Shown here one piece after another: positions 26,000-34,293 of a DNA stretch of 64,000 nt. Positions within the stretch are counted from its first letter, which is position 1. Each line of letters begins with the position of its first letter. The notes under the pieces were generated by a model. That model was not told the DNA's origin. It ran no database searches and worked only from the letters and a program-made list of their open reading frames with translations. A program made the position numbers and the translations under genes. Source of the DNA: JAIBDK01 sp965261915 (GTDB lineage Bacteria; Pseudomonadota; Gammaproteobacteria; Arenicellales; Poriferihabitantaceae); assembly GCA_965261915.1 (NCBI GenBank), contig CBDHDW010000013.1, positions 2,356,001-2,420,000 of the forward strand. The letters are read 5' to 3'.

Positions 26000-26074
26000 A
26001 TGCAAAATTTAATGACCATCAAGGAAGCCAGTATTTGGGGAAATTTTGAAGAAATATTAGAGGATGTAGCATAA
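26000..26074 (+). CDS. Short leader ORF upstream of the type II system
   Basis: A 24-residue ORF, MQNLMTIKEASIWGNFEEI..., whose TAA overlaps the next ATG. The MTIKEASxW segment resembles the start of the small excisionase-like HTH proteins that precede some methyltransferase genes, so it may be a truncated control gene or just a coupling leader. Confidence 0.35.
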   Translation: MQNLMTIKEASIWGNFEEILEDVA

Positions 26075-26289
26075 TGAAAGCATTTGAAGTCGTTCTGGGA
26101 AAATCATACAAAGTAATTATAAAAGCAGAAAATGCTGAATTTGCAAGAGAGTTTTCTCAAATATTTACAAGTGATGTGCAAGATTTGTCTTCTCATCAAG
26201 ATAGAGAAAAGCATAAATTTAGTATTGAAGATATTGACTGTAAAATCAATGAAGTTTTTGAAGTGAAAGAAATAAATGAAAGCAATTGA
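26074..26289 (+). CDS. Small hypothetical protein before the methyltransferase
   Basis: A 71-residue acidic protein (MKAFEVVLGKSYKVIIKAEN...) overlapping the leader ORF by one base and the methyltransferase by 14 bp. The pattern of a strand pair followed by FAREFSQIFTSDVQDLS suggests a compact alpha/beta fold. Its tight coupling argues that it is real; a control function for the R-M pair is possible but not shown. Confidence 0.55.
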   Translation: MKAFEVVLGKSYKVIIKAENAEFAREFSQIFTSDVQDLSSHQDREKHKFSIEDIDCKINEVFEVKEINESN

Positions 26290-27082
26290 AACAAAAATAT
26301 TACTTGGAGACAGCAAAATAGTCTTGAAACAAGAATTAAAAGATAATTCCATTGATTTAATTGTAACATCACCACCCTATGCAGACAGAAGGAAACAAAC
26401 TTACGGTGGTGTTAAGCCTGAGGAATACTTAGATTGGTTTTTGCCAATAAGTGAAGAATTGTTACGGGTTTTAAAACCGACCGGGACTTTTATTTTAAAT
26501 ATAAAAGAAAAAGCCGAAAAAGGGGAGCGCCACACTTATGTTATCGAATTGATTTTAGCTTTAAGAAAGCAAGGGTGGCTTTGGACAGAAGAATTTATAT
26601 GGCATAAACGCAATTCATATCCCGGAAAATGGCCCAACAGATTTAGGGATAGCTGGGAACGCTTACTACAATTTAATAAAGAAAAAAAATTTGACATGTA
26701 TCAAAACGCCGTAAAAATTCCTGTTGGTGATTGGACTAAAAGCAGATTGAATAATTTGAGTAATGCAGATAAAGAAAGGGATAGCGCAAAAAATGGAAGT
26801 GGATTTGGTAAAAATGTATCTAATTGGATAGGTAGAGAAACGGTATATCCGACAAATGTTTTACATCTTGCAACAGAGTGTAATAACAAACAGCATAGTG
26901 CCGCATTTCCGAGCTCTTTGCCCGAGTGGTTTATAAAATTATTTACAAAAGAAAACGACTGGGTTTTAGACCCTTTTGTGGGTTCTGGGACGACACTTGA
27001 AGTTGCGAGAAAAATGCGAAGAAATTCAATTGGGATAGATATTGTGCCTGAATATATTGAAATGATAAAACTAAAAGTTTAA
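26276..27082 (+). CDS. Type II DNA methyltransferase, TSPPY class
   Basis: A 268-residue beta-type amino-methyltransferase. The catalytic motif VTSPPYADRR is near residue 30 and precedes the SAM motif VLDPFVGSGTTLEVARKM near residue 240. SPPY enzymes usually make N4-methylcytosine, sometimes N6-methyladenine. The WHKRNSYPGKWPNRFRDSWE segment is common to this class. It pairs with the endonuclease gene downstream. The whole unit is A+T-rich and flanked by IS remnants, consistent with transfer. Confidence 0.9.
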   Translation: MKAIETKILLGDSKIVLKQELKDNSIDLIVTSPPYADRRKQTYGGVKPEEYLDWFLPISEELLRVLKPTGTFILNIKEKAEKGERHTYVIELILALRKQGWLWTEEFIWHKRNSYPGKWPNRFRDSWERLLQFNKEKKFDMYQNAVKIPVGDWTKSRLNNLSNADKERDSAKNGSGFGKNVSNWIGRETVYPTNVLHLATECNNKQHSAAFPSSLPEWFIKLFTKENDWVLDPFVGSGTTLEVARKMRRNSIGIDIVPEYIEMIKLKV

Positions 27083-27083
27083 G

Positions 27084-27101
27084 AAAAAACATATGTTTTT
27101 T
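27084..27101. repeat. Perfect 18-bp palindrome between methyltransferase and endonuclease
   Basis: AAAAAACATATGTTTTTT directly after the methyltransferase stop. It could form a weak hairpin with a T-run on either strand or be an operator that lowers endonuclease expression. Confidence 0.5.
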
Positions 27102-27137
27102 GGGCCAAAAGTTGAACACAACATTAAGCGATAAAGA

Positions 27138-28055
27138 TTGATGGAATACACAGAAGAAGGGCTGGTTAAATATATTTGCGAAAAAGTTGAGGGCATTGGC
27201 GCAAAAACAGCTGATAGAATTGCTGGTTTTATGGAAGATATTTTAAATTTTTATGAGGATACAAATAAATTATCAAACTTTGTATCAGTAAATGGCAAAA
27301 GATTTGTAAAAGACCAACAGATAATCAAAATAAAAGAAAAAATTAGTGAGTATATTTTAAATCCAAAAATGGATATAAATGATATTTGGATTTCTGTTTT
27401 AATAAAAGATTTTGTTAAAACTAGCATTAGTGAACTTAGAAGCACAACATTAGAAAAATTATTAATAAATCCGTTTCTCGTAAAAGCTTTTGGTTTCGAT
27501 GACCATAAAGAAGTTGTTTCTTTTTATTTTTATCAAAAAATAACTCGATCTGTTGTAACTTCTTGGGGTTTTACTGTTGAAGGTTTATTATTGTGCAGTG
27601 GTGCAGAAAAAACAGATATGCCAGGTTTTGATATGAAAGTTGAAATAGAAAATAAAGTATTTCAATTGCAAATAAAATCAAGTCCGAACACAATGAGTAT
27701 CGAACAAGTAAGACAATTAAATGCTCATATAAATAATATCAAAAATAAGATTAAAAATAGACCTGTTTTAGGAATGACTTACGGGACTCGTGAGCAAATT
27801 AGCGGTCAAATTAAATCAACTTTAACGGATTATCCCAAATCAACAAAGGTAGGTAAAGAATTGTGGGATTTTATTGCAAATGAAGAAGGGTATTGCATGA
27901 AATTGCTTGATTTAATTGATGAAATTTCAGGAAGTTCACGATTTCTTTTTTCAAAAGAACTTGAAGAAAAAAAGAATCTTTTAATCAAAGATTGGGAGAG
28001 TAATTTTGGAACAGGGAAAAAAAGTATAGATTTAGTTTTAAGTAAATATATTTAA
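27138..28055 (+). CDS. Type II restriction endonuclease, PD-(D/E)XK type
   Basis: A 305-residue protein next to the methyltransferase. The N-terminus has a helix-hairpin-helix motif (VEGIGAKTADRIAGF), used for non-specific DNA contact. The likely nuclease core is TDMPGFDMKVEIENKVFQLQIK, with D and the QxK in place of ExK. It lies 55 bp after the methyltransferase in the same direction, the usual type II arrangement. No site specificity can be inferred. Homology to a named family was not established by eye. Confidence 0.75.
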   Translation: MMEYTEEGLVKYICEKVEGIGAKTADRIAGFMEDILNFYEDTNKLSNFVSVNGKRFVKDQQIIKIKEKISEYILNPKMDINDIWISVLIKDFVKTSISELRSTTLEKLLINPFLVKAFGFDDHKEVVSFYFYQKITRSVVTSWGFTVEGLLLCSGAEKTDMPGFDMKVEIENKVFQLQIKSSPNTMSIEQVRQLNAHINNIKNKIKNRPVLGMTYGTREQISGQIKSTLTDYPKSTKVGKELWDFIANEEGYCMKLLDLIDEISGSSRFLFSKELEEKKNLLIKDWESNFGTGKKSIDLVLSKYI

Positions 28056-28096
28056 TGCGTTGCATACAATTCCACGTTGACCAGATAAAGAACTTA

Positions 28097-28507
28097 TGAT
28101 CGGAAAATTAAACCATGTTGCAATTGTTGTTCCCGACCTTGATGCGGCGGGTGCGCTGTATCGTGAGCAATTTGGGGCGCAGGTGTCTGATAAGGTTGAT
28201 TTGCCGGAACATGGGGTTAGTACGGTTTTTTGACGCTGGCGAATACGAAAATTGAATTGCGATATCCATTGGGGCGGATTCGCCGATAAGACGGTTTCTC
28301 GATAAAAATCCGCATGGTGGAGTGCATCACCTGTGTTATGAAGTAACGAATCTAGCGCAGGCAGCACAACAGTTACAACAGCAAGGGATGCGAATTTTAG
28401 GGGATGGTAAGTCAACCATCGGTGCCCACGACCGACCAGTCATTTTCCTGCACCCTCAAGATACATTGGGGACGTTAATCGAATTGGAGCAGGTATCGTT
28501 TGGGCTT
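28097..28507 (+). pseudogene. Methylmalonyl-CoA epimerase-like VOC protein, frameshifted
   Basis: Starts normally as MIGKLNHVAIVVPDLDAA and continues through EHGVSTVF, then loses frame twice. TLANTKIELRYPLG and ADSPIRRFLDKNPHGGVHHLCYEV lie in other frames, followed by GTLIELEQV. These match the Glx/VOC fold of epimerases interconverting R- and S-methylmalonyl-CoA, including the metal His of GGVHH and the final Glu. Two indels near 28230 and 28275 disable it. Confidence 0.85.
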
Positions 28508-28545
28508 TGCGCGCGGAAACTCAAGGACAGCATAAATTATAAGGC

Positions 28546-28918
28546 ATGGATAAGGCGGATAAAGACCGATTGTTTTCGCAACCACTTCCGCAGGTAGTCG
28601 ATTTTAAGTTTGATGAATCGGTGGCACAAGTTTTCCCCGATATAATTCGCCGTTCGGTGCCCGGTTATGAAACGATTATCGAATTGACCGGGACAATTGC
28701 AGAAAAATATGCTCAACCCGATAGCAATATTTATGACTTAGGGTACGTCCATGTTGTCGATGTACCGCAGGATAAATCGCCAATCTATTCAGTATATTGG
28801 AGTCGATAATTCTGTGACGATGCTGGCGCAGTGCGAAAAGACGTTGCAGCCGATTATTCCGCAAACAATTGCAGTTTATTCAGTCGATTGCCCTTGTAAT
28901 CCCCCCATTGTTAGCGGG
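28546..28918 (+). pseudogene. CmoA (carboxy-SAM synthase) N-terminal remnant
   Basis: The first 65 residues follow CmoA closely: KDRLFSQPLPQ, FDESVAQVFPDIIRRSVPGYETII, NIYDLG. The SAM-binding loop CSLGAAT is replaced by a different sequence, and VDNSVTMLAQCEK continues in another frame before the IS3 remnant cuts it. CmoA makes the carboxy-SAM used for wobble uridine modification with CmoB. A functional copy, if any, must lie elsewhere. Confidence 0.85.
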
Positions 28919-29220
28919 AGTTTAAAGTAGAAATAGTTAAGCGGCTTTAAGCATGATTCTTGGCGGAATGCCGCCAATCGCTGTATGCGGCCTTTCGTTA
29001 TTGTACTGCCACATCCATACTTGGCTTCGCCACTGATAAAAGCTGGCTTGGCTCATATTATGTTCGCGACACCGATCAGCTACGCTGATACTTGACTCAT
29101 TTTGCTTCAAGATCGTGATCATCTGGTTGTCGGTATATCGGGATTTCTTCATTCCAAAATCCGAAGTTATGTTAATAGAATTTTCTCCTTTTAAATACCC
29201 TTGATTTTCGGGGGATTACA
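28895..29220 (-). mobile_element. Internally deleted IS3-family element
   Basis: A 326-bp element with 11-bp inverted ends TGTAATCCCCC / GGGGGATTACA. The minus strand encodes a 71-residue in-frame join of an OrfA start (MKKSRYTDNQMITILKQ, then SQASFYQWR) to an OrfB end (YNNERPHTAIGGIPPR), so about 1 kb of transposase has been lost. It could still be moved in trans by a full-length relative. No target duplication is evident. The 190 bp after it hold no recognised gene. Confidence 0.8.
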
Positions 29221-29410
29221 ACAGGCTCAAAAGAATAGAATCGGGGAAGCTCAGAAGTTACTTGTTGCGTTTCTGCGGCAACGTGGCGCTGAGATCGGAA
29301 GAATCTCGCTTCGCACCCCGTATGTGAATGCAGAGGTTGATGGAAAGAGACGATGTTCTGTTAGTTGAGGCCGATCAGCCAGTGGGGCTGGCGTAGTAGA
29401 ATTTATGCGG

Positions 29411-30568
29411 CTAGTAGGAGCGCGGCATTCCTAACACATGCTCCGATAGATAGCTCAGAATCAAATTCGTAGAAATCGGGGCAACCTGATAAAGGCGGGT
29501 TTCACGGAACTTTCGCTCAACATCGTATTCTTCCGCAAATCCAAATCCACCGTGAGTTTGTACACAAGCTTCAGCTGCGGCCCAGGATGCGTCAGCGGCC
29601 AGCATTTTTGCGATATTGGCTTCTTCCCCCGGGTTTTCGCCATTGTCGTATAGTCGTATGGCTTCCTTTAACATGAGTTCAGCGGCGCGCATCTGGGCGT
29701 AGGATTTTGCGATGGGGAACTGAACACCCTGATTTTGTCCGATAGGTCGGCCGAAAACCGAACGTTCCCTTGCGTAGTTTGCCGCTTTCTCAATAAACCA
29801 CTTCGCATCACCGATGCATTCCGAAGAAATCAAAATCCGCTCAGCATTCATCCCTGACAGAATATAGCGAAACCCTTTTCCTTCTTCGCCAATCAATGCT
29901 GATTTGGGAACCGGCATATTGTCAAAAAACACTTCCGTAGTAGAGTGATTCATCATTGCCCTTATGGGTCGAATGGTTAATGTCTGTTCGGACATTTCCC
30001 GCATGTCAACCAGCAAAACAGACAGCCCATCAGTCTTTTTTTCGACTTGATCTCGCGGCGTTGTACGACAAAGCAGTAACATTAGGTCTGAATGTTCTGC
30101 CCGGGAAGTCCAGATTTTTTGACCGTTAACAATATAGTGATCGCCGGCATCTTTCGCCGTCGTTCGCAGCGATGTGGTGTCAGTTCCGCTCGTGGGTTCA
30201 GTGACGCCAAATGCCTGTAGTCGCAGACTTCCTTCCGCGATACCCGGCAAATAGGTTTTTTTCTGTAATTCTGATCCGTGGCGTAAGACCGTTCCCATGG
30301 TATACATTTGAGCGTGGCAGGCGCTTGCATTGCCGCCGGATCGATGAATTTCTTCAAGAATAGCGGCTGCAGCCGATATCGGCAGCTCCGCACCGCCATA
30401 TTCTTCCGGAATGAGTGCGCCCAGATAACCGGCTTCGGTTAGTGTCGAGACAAATTCTTTCGGATAAGCTTGTTCACGATCGCATTTACGCCAATATTCT
30501 CCGTCGAAATCTGCGCACAGTTTGGCAACGCTTTCGCGGATTTCCGGATGATCCAGTTGGTATTTCAT
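29411..30568 (-). CDS. Acyl-CoA dehydrogenase
   Basis: FAD enzyme oxidising an acyl-CoA to the 2,3-enoyl-CoA, 385 aa. The three domains are visible: an N-terminal helical domain, the middle beta domain with LQAFGVTEPTSGTDTTSLRTTA and KIWTSRAEHSDLML, and the C-terminal helical domain with ERSVFGRPIGQNQGVQFPIA and QTHGGFGFAEEYDVERKFRETR. It overlaps the CoA transferase gene by 4 bp (ATGA), so the pair is co-translated: activation of an acid by CoA transfer followed by dehydrogenation. Substrate not determinable. Confidence 0.92.
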   Translation of the reverse strand: MKYQLDHPEIRESVAKLCADFDGEYWRKCDREQAYPKEFVSTLTEAGYLGALIPEEYGGAELPISAAAAILEEIHRSGGNASACHAQMYTMGTVLRHGSELQKKTYLPGIAEGSLRLQAFGVTEPTSGTDTTSLRTTAKDAGDHYIVNGQKIWTSRAEHSDLMLLLCRTTPRDQVEKKTDGLSVLLVDMREMSEQTLTIRPIRAMMNHSTTEVFFDNMPVPKSALIGEEGKGFRYILSGMNAERILISSECIGDAKWFIEKAANYARERSVFGRPIGQNQGVQFPIAKSYAQMRAAELMLKEAIRLYDNGENPGEEANIAKMLAADASWAAAEACVQTHGGFGFAEEYDVERKFRETRLYQVAPISTNLILSYLSEHVLGMPRSY

Positions 30569-31689
30569 ATCGCTTTAAATTCGTTTCGTATTTGTTCGCC
30601 ATGCTGATCCAAAGTCGGCACCACAGTTTTTCGCGCACCCTCAATTCTAACCGGCAGATCAGCTATGTCGATCTGGCTATCACCAAACTGAATGGTCAGA
30701 TTGCGCAAGAAAGCATGATTGGAGAGATCTTCTACTTCACTCAATTGGGCATTGGCGATTCGAGCCTGGTCCAGCTTTGACACCATTTCCTGCTTCGAAT
30801 GTTGTGCAAAGCACTGATTGATTATCGCATGCAGGTGCGCACGATTTGTCACTCGTTCGGTATTTTCCTGGAATCTGGGATCGGCAGCCAGCTCGGGTTT
30901 TTCAAGAATCTGAGTGCAAAAAATTTGCCATTCGCGATTGCTCTGGATGGCAATGAGAATTTGCCCGTCGCTGGCATCAAATGCGCCGTAGGGTGCAATT
31001 AGCGCGTGTGATAAGCCCAGACGCTTTGGAGCGCCGCCCATATATCGATGGGAGACCAGCGGCATATTCATCCAGTCCGCCATGACATCAAACATGGATA
31101 TCGACAGGTCCATGCCATCACGGTTGATACCGCGCTTAATTAGGGCGCGTAAAATAGCCGAAAATGCGGTCATACCGGTGGCAATGTCGCAAAGTGAAAT
31201 ACCCACTCTGGCGGGTGCTTCGTCAATTCCTGTAACGGAACAGACTCCGCTTTCAGCCTGCACTAAAAAGTCATAGGCTTTTTTGTTTGCACCTTCACCG
31301 CTATTTCCATAACCGGAAATGTCGCACGTAATCAAACGAGAATTGTTGGCTCTTAAGTCTGCGCCGGAAAAGCCGCGTTTGCTCAACGCTCCTGGAGCGA
31401 GGTTGTGTACAAATACATCGGCAGTTTCCAGCAGGCGGTGAAGCAAAGATACATCTTTAGTTTCATTCAGGTTAATGCAGATTGATTCCTTGCCACGGTT
31501 CAGCCAGGCAAAAATAGCGCTGTTGCCGCCGGCGCCCCGGTCATAACCTCTGGCTAAGTCACCTTCGGGTCGCTCAACTTTAATGACACGTGCGCCGGCA
31601 TCGGCTAACAGTAAACTGCAATAAGGCGCGGCAACAGCCTGGTCGATTGATACCACGATAATGCCGTCAAGTTCTTGCCCGAGTGCCAT
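30565..31689 (-). CDS. CaiB/BaiF family CoA transferase
   Basis: Class III CoA transferase, 374 aa, moving CoA between organic acids through a covalent aspartyl-CoA intermediate. The catalytic Asp is D168 in RVGISLCDIATG; other marks are RVIKVERPEGDLAR, NLAPGALSKRGFS and CDISGYGNSGEG. It is upstream of, and translationally coupled to, the acyl-CoA dehydrogenase. Across the divergent gap lie remnants of citE and HMG-CoA lyase and an enoyl-CoA hydratase, so the locus once encoded a CoA-thioester catabolic route, perhaps for a branched or dicarboxylic acid. Confidence 0.9.
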   Translation of the reverse strand: MALGQELDGIIVVSIDQAVAAPYCSLLLADAGARVIKVERPEGDLARGYDRGAGGNSAIFAWLNRGKESICINLNETKDVSLLHRLLETADVFVHNLAPGALSKRGFSGADLRANNSRLITCDISGYGNSGEGANKKAYDFLVQAESGVCSVTGIDEAPARVGISLCDIATGMTAFSAILRALIKRGINRDGMDLSISMFDVMADWMNMPLVSHRYMGGAPKRLGLSHALIAPYGAFDASDGQILIAIQSNREWQIFCTQILEKPELAADPRFQENTERVTNRAHLHAIINQCFAQHSKQEMVSKLDQARIANAQLSEVEDLSNHAFLRNLTIQFGDSQIDIADLPVRIEGARKTVVPTLDQHGEQIRNEFKAI

Positions 31690-31839
31690 TGCGTTTAGCC
31701 CGTATTCGAAAACCAGTCAAATCTAATGGAATTGAAAGATTAATCAAGCCTTTCGAGCTTGTCGATCGGGTTTGTTTGGTTTGTAATCCACAAATTATAA
31801 ATATAAGCTGTGAAGCCAAGCGCATTTCCAACCAAAACC

Positions 31840-32055
31840 ATGAACACCGAATCAAAAACCGTAAGACCCGGAAGGCGTTTTATTTTTGCCCCCGGGTTAA
31901 AACCAGATAGGTATCCCAAGGCACTGTCATCGGGCGCAGATATTGTTTGTGTTGAGCTTGAAGAGGGTATTGCCCCGAAAGATAAAGAACTCGCCAGACA
32001 GCATAAAATAGTACCATTAAACCAGGCAATCCGAAAAACCAAGCTCAATATATGA
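31840..32055 (+). pseudogene. CitE-like (HpcH/HpaI aldolase) N-terminal remnant
   Basis: From MNTESKTVRPGRRFIFAPG the sequence follows citrate-lyase-beta-like enzymes (RPDRYPKALSSGADIVCVELEE) for about 50 residues, then becomes unrelated and stops. The catalytic C-terminal barrel is missing. Its TGA overlaps the ATG of the enoyl-CoA hydratase gene, so the stub still couples translation. Confidence 0.8.
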
Positions 32056-32846
32056 ACCCATCATACGCAACACTGACAACAGAAATGCACGGCGACTATG
32101 TTGTACTCGTGACTTTGAACCGTCCCGAGGTGGCAAATGCCTTTAACACCAAAATGGCAGAGGAGCTGATGTCTTATTTCGAGAATCTATCCCTCGACTC
32201 CAAAGGCGTTCGCTGTGTGGTGTTAACCGGAGCAGGAGAAAAGGCATTTTGTGCGGGCGGTGATTTGAAGGAACGCAACGCTATGAGTGATGAAGTTTGG
32301 GCCAGACAGCATCTCGTCTTTGAACGTATGGTTCGAGCGATCAATGATTGTCCCATTCCGATTATTGGTGCGATAAATGGAGCCACCTACGGAGGTGGTT
32401 GTGAAATTGCCTGCTTACTCGATTTTCTCTACGTTGCGGAGCATGCGCGATTTGCCTTGCCAGAAGCCAGTCTGGGAATTATTCCCGGTGCTGGGGGAAC
32501 ACAAACGCTGGCGCGCGCCGTTGGGGAGAGACGCGCAAAAGAAGTAATGTTGACGGCAAAGCCGTTTAGTGCCGAACAGGCACTGGGTTGGGGTTTGGCG
32601 AATCGTGTACTACCTCAGAGCGAACTTTTGACGACAGCAATTGAATCCGCTGAAGCCATAGCCAATAACGCGCCTGTTGCAGTCAGGCAGGTCAAACAAT
32701 CGATTCATCGAGGTCTGCAAATGTCCTTGTCCGATGGTTTGGCATTTGAAATCGAAGCGTATAATCGAACGGTGCCGACAAAAGATCGAAGAGAAGGCGT
32801 GTTGGCATTTAATGAAAAACGCAAGCCTGAATTTAAGGGCGAGTGA
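32052..32846 (+). CDS. Enoyl-CoA hydratase/isomerase family protein
   Basis: A 264-residue crotonase-fold enzyme, probably hydrating an enoyl-CoA. It shows the oxyanion-hole segments GAGEKAFCAGGDLKERN and GAINGATYGGGCEIA, and the catalytic Glu region FALPEASLGIIPGAGGTQTLAR. Members with both Glu residues are hydratases. It overlaps a CitE-like stub upstream, and lies divergent from the CoA transferase/acyl-CoA dehydrogenase pair, making the expected next step after dehydrogenation. Confidence 0.92.
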   Translation: MNPSYATLTTEMHGDYVVLVTLNRPEVANAFNTKMAEELMSYFENLSLDSKGVRCVVLTGAGEKAFCAGGDLKERNAMSDEVWARQHLVFERMVRAINDCPIPIIGAINGATYGGGCEIACLLDFLYVAEHARFALPEASLGIIPGAGGTQTLARAVGERRAKEVMLTAKPFSAEQALGWGLANRVLPQSELLTTAIESAEAIANNAPVAVRQVKQSIHRGLQMSLSDGLAFEIEAYNRTVPTKDRREGVLAFNEKRKPEFKGE

Positions 32847-32849
32847 TTT

Positions 32850-33044
32850 GTGGCTGGCTTTGAGATGGATGGCATTGTTTCAATTCGGGGGGTTGGGCTC
32901 AGAGATGGATTGCCATCAGTTAAATCAGTTGTCCCACCGTTCGCTGATGCAGCAGAGGCGCATGATCATGCGCTTGGTGTTTCCGGTTTACATGCGGCTG
33001 TATTGGTTCCAAAAATGAATGGCTCATGGATGAACCTCTCGTAA
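32850..33044 (+). pseudogene. HMG-CoA lyase remnant with internal deletion
   Basis: VSIRGVGLRDGLPSVKSVVP matches the N-terminal strand of HMG-CoA lyases (xIREVGLRDGLQ), and FADAAEAHDHAL / GLHAAVLVPKMNG matches the later VALVPN region. About 25-30 residues between them are lost, as is everything after. It sits 3 bp after the enoyl-CoA hydratase stop, so it was the next gene of that operon. Confidence 0.75.
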
Positions 33045-33110
33045 GGAAAACGGCTTAAGGCGGGTGTTGCGAAAACATTCAGATTGAATAATTAACCAGG
33101 GGAAGTATTT

Positions 33111-33506
33111 ATGTATAGCGGCGGCTGTCTTTGCGGCAAAGTTACCTACACATACGCTGGAGAAATTCAGCAAGTTTCAATGTGTCACTGCAAACAATGC
33201 CGAACAGCACAAGGTAGCGCATTTGTGGCCGTTTGTCCGGTAGACGCAACACTATTGGTGTTTGAAGGGGAAAAACATATCAAGCGATACGAATCCACAG
33301 AAGGAAAATATCGGGCTTTTTGTGGTGAGTGTGGAAGCCCTCTATATAGTGCGAACGAAGAATTGCCAAGTATAAAAAGATTGCGTTTGGGATCACTTGA
33401 TCAACAAGTCAAACCCGACAACCGCTATCACAAGTTTGTAAACCACAAAGCAGACTGGTTTGATATCGTGGATGGGCTGACTCAATTTGGCGAGAACAAT
33501 ACCTGA
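33111..33506 (+). CDS. GFA-family zinc protein
   Basis: A 131-residue protein of the GFA (glutathione-dependent formaldehyde-activating-like, CENP-V) family. The zinc ligands are clear: GGCLCGKVTY, MCHCKQCRTAQG and FCGECGSPLYS. Members bind structural zinc and are mostly of unknown function. An AGGGGAAG ribosome site (GGGGAAG) precedes the ATG. It appears intact among pseudogenes. Confidence 0.9.
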   Translation: MYSGGCLCGKVTYTYAGEIQQVSMCHCKQCRTAQGSAFVAVCPVDATLLVFEGEKHIKRYESTEGKYRAFCGECGSPLYSANEELPSIKRLRLGSLDQQVKPDNRYHKFVNHKADWFDIVDGLTQFGENNT

Positions 33507-33508
33507 TA

Positions 33509-33970
33509 CTAAAAATAGACTGTAGAGCATGTCTTATCGGCGGTCGTCTTCGACACCTCAAATATTACCCGTCTTCCGAAAGAAGACGCTGTGTACCCTC
33601 GACCTCTATGGCTTTCGCCTATAAATACATTACGAATCTGTCCCTGTTTGTCGATCAGATAGTAGGTTGGCCAATAACGGGTTTGCATTTTTTCCCAATA
33701 ACCAAAATCGTTATCCATCATCGAAGGGTGCTTTAGTTTGAATTCGGCAATTTTCTCGACGACATTCTCTCGAATTTTTTCGTGATCAAATTCAGGAGCC
33801 GGTTGGGAAACCACCGTGTAGGCGTTGGCACTAAAAGGTGACTTTGGACTGAGGTAGGCGATGCAAGCCATCAGGCATAGCTCGGCAACAACAGGCATCA
33901 TCAGGTTTTGTTCATAACCTGGTTTCAGGGTCGAATAATCGTTCGGCCCCAAAACTGAAAAACAATTCAA
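33509..33970 (-). pseudogene. Thioredoxin-like (TlpA/DipZ-type) fragment
   Basis: An open frame of 153 residues. The central part NDFGYWEKMQTRYWPTYYLIDKQGQIRNVFIGE matches the C-terminal half of thioredoxin-like redox proteins with a cis-Pro loop (WPTYYLID), but the CxxC active site is absent and the first about 60 residues look unrelated. The end after GESHRG also departs from the family. Probably a decayed gene. Confidence 0.6.
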
Positions 33971-33978
33971 AACCGGTT

Positions 33979-34216
33979 TAGATCATCCGGTTCAAGTTTT
34001 TGATCACCGCGTGGACCATGCCAGCTGTTCCGGTTTGAGAGCCGTTCGGTGCCATGATATCACCGCTTCGCACTCCCTTAACCCAAAGTTGAGTTCACAG
34101 CATCTTCCAGGAGTTTGGCATCTTCTTCACGATCGAATGAATAGCGAAGCAGCATTGCCAAACTCAGCGCCTGAGCGAGCGCATTGGCAATGCCCTGTCC
34201 GGCAATATCGGGTGCC
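33979..34216 (-). pseudogene. 3-isopropylmalate dehydrogenase (leuB) C-terminal remnant
   Basis: Minus-strand reading APDIAGQGIANALAQALSLA followed by MLLRYSFDREEDAKLLEDAV is the C-terminal part of LeuB-type enzymes. A stop and frameshift follow, after which GDIMAPNGSQTGTAGM continues the family's last strand. Only about 80 codons remain. Confidence 0.8.
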
Positions 34217-34293
34217 GATTAATCGGTTTAGGCGCAAATGCCAGGTTTATCGTTACCACTTGCGAAGTTTGTGGTTACGCATAGAATACACTC

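Noticed and set aside
29221..29410. Reading QRGAEIGRISLRTPYVNAEV as an unknown gene
   Set aside because: Only about 45 codons, no start with a ribosome site and no family recognised; left as unassigned sequence after the IS3 remnant.
30415..30780. 121-aa plus-strand frame across the acyl-CoA dehydrogenase/CoA transferase junction
   Set aside because: Antisense shadow; both minus-strand genes are complete and overlap by ATGA at this point.
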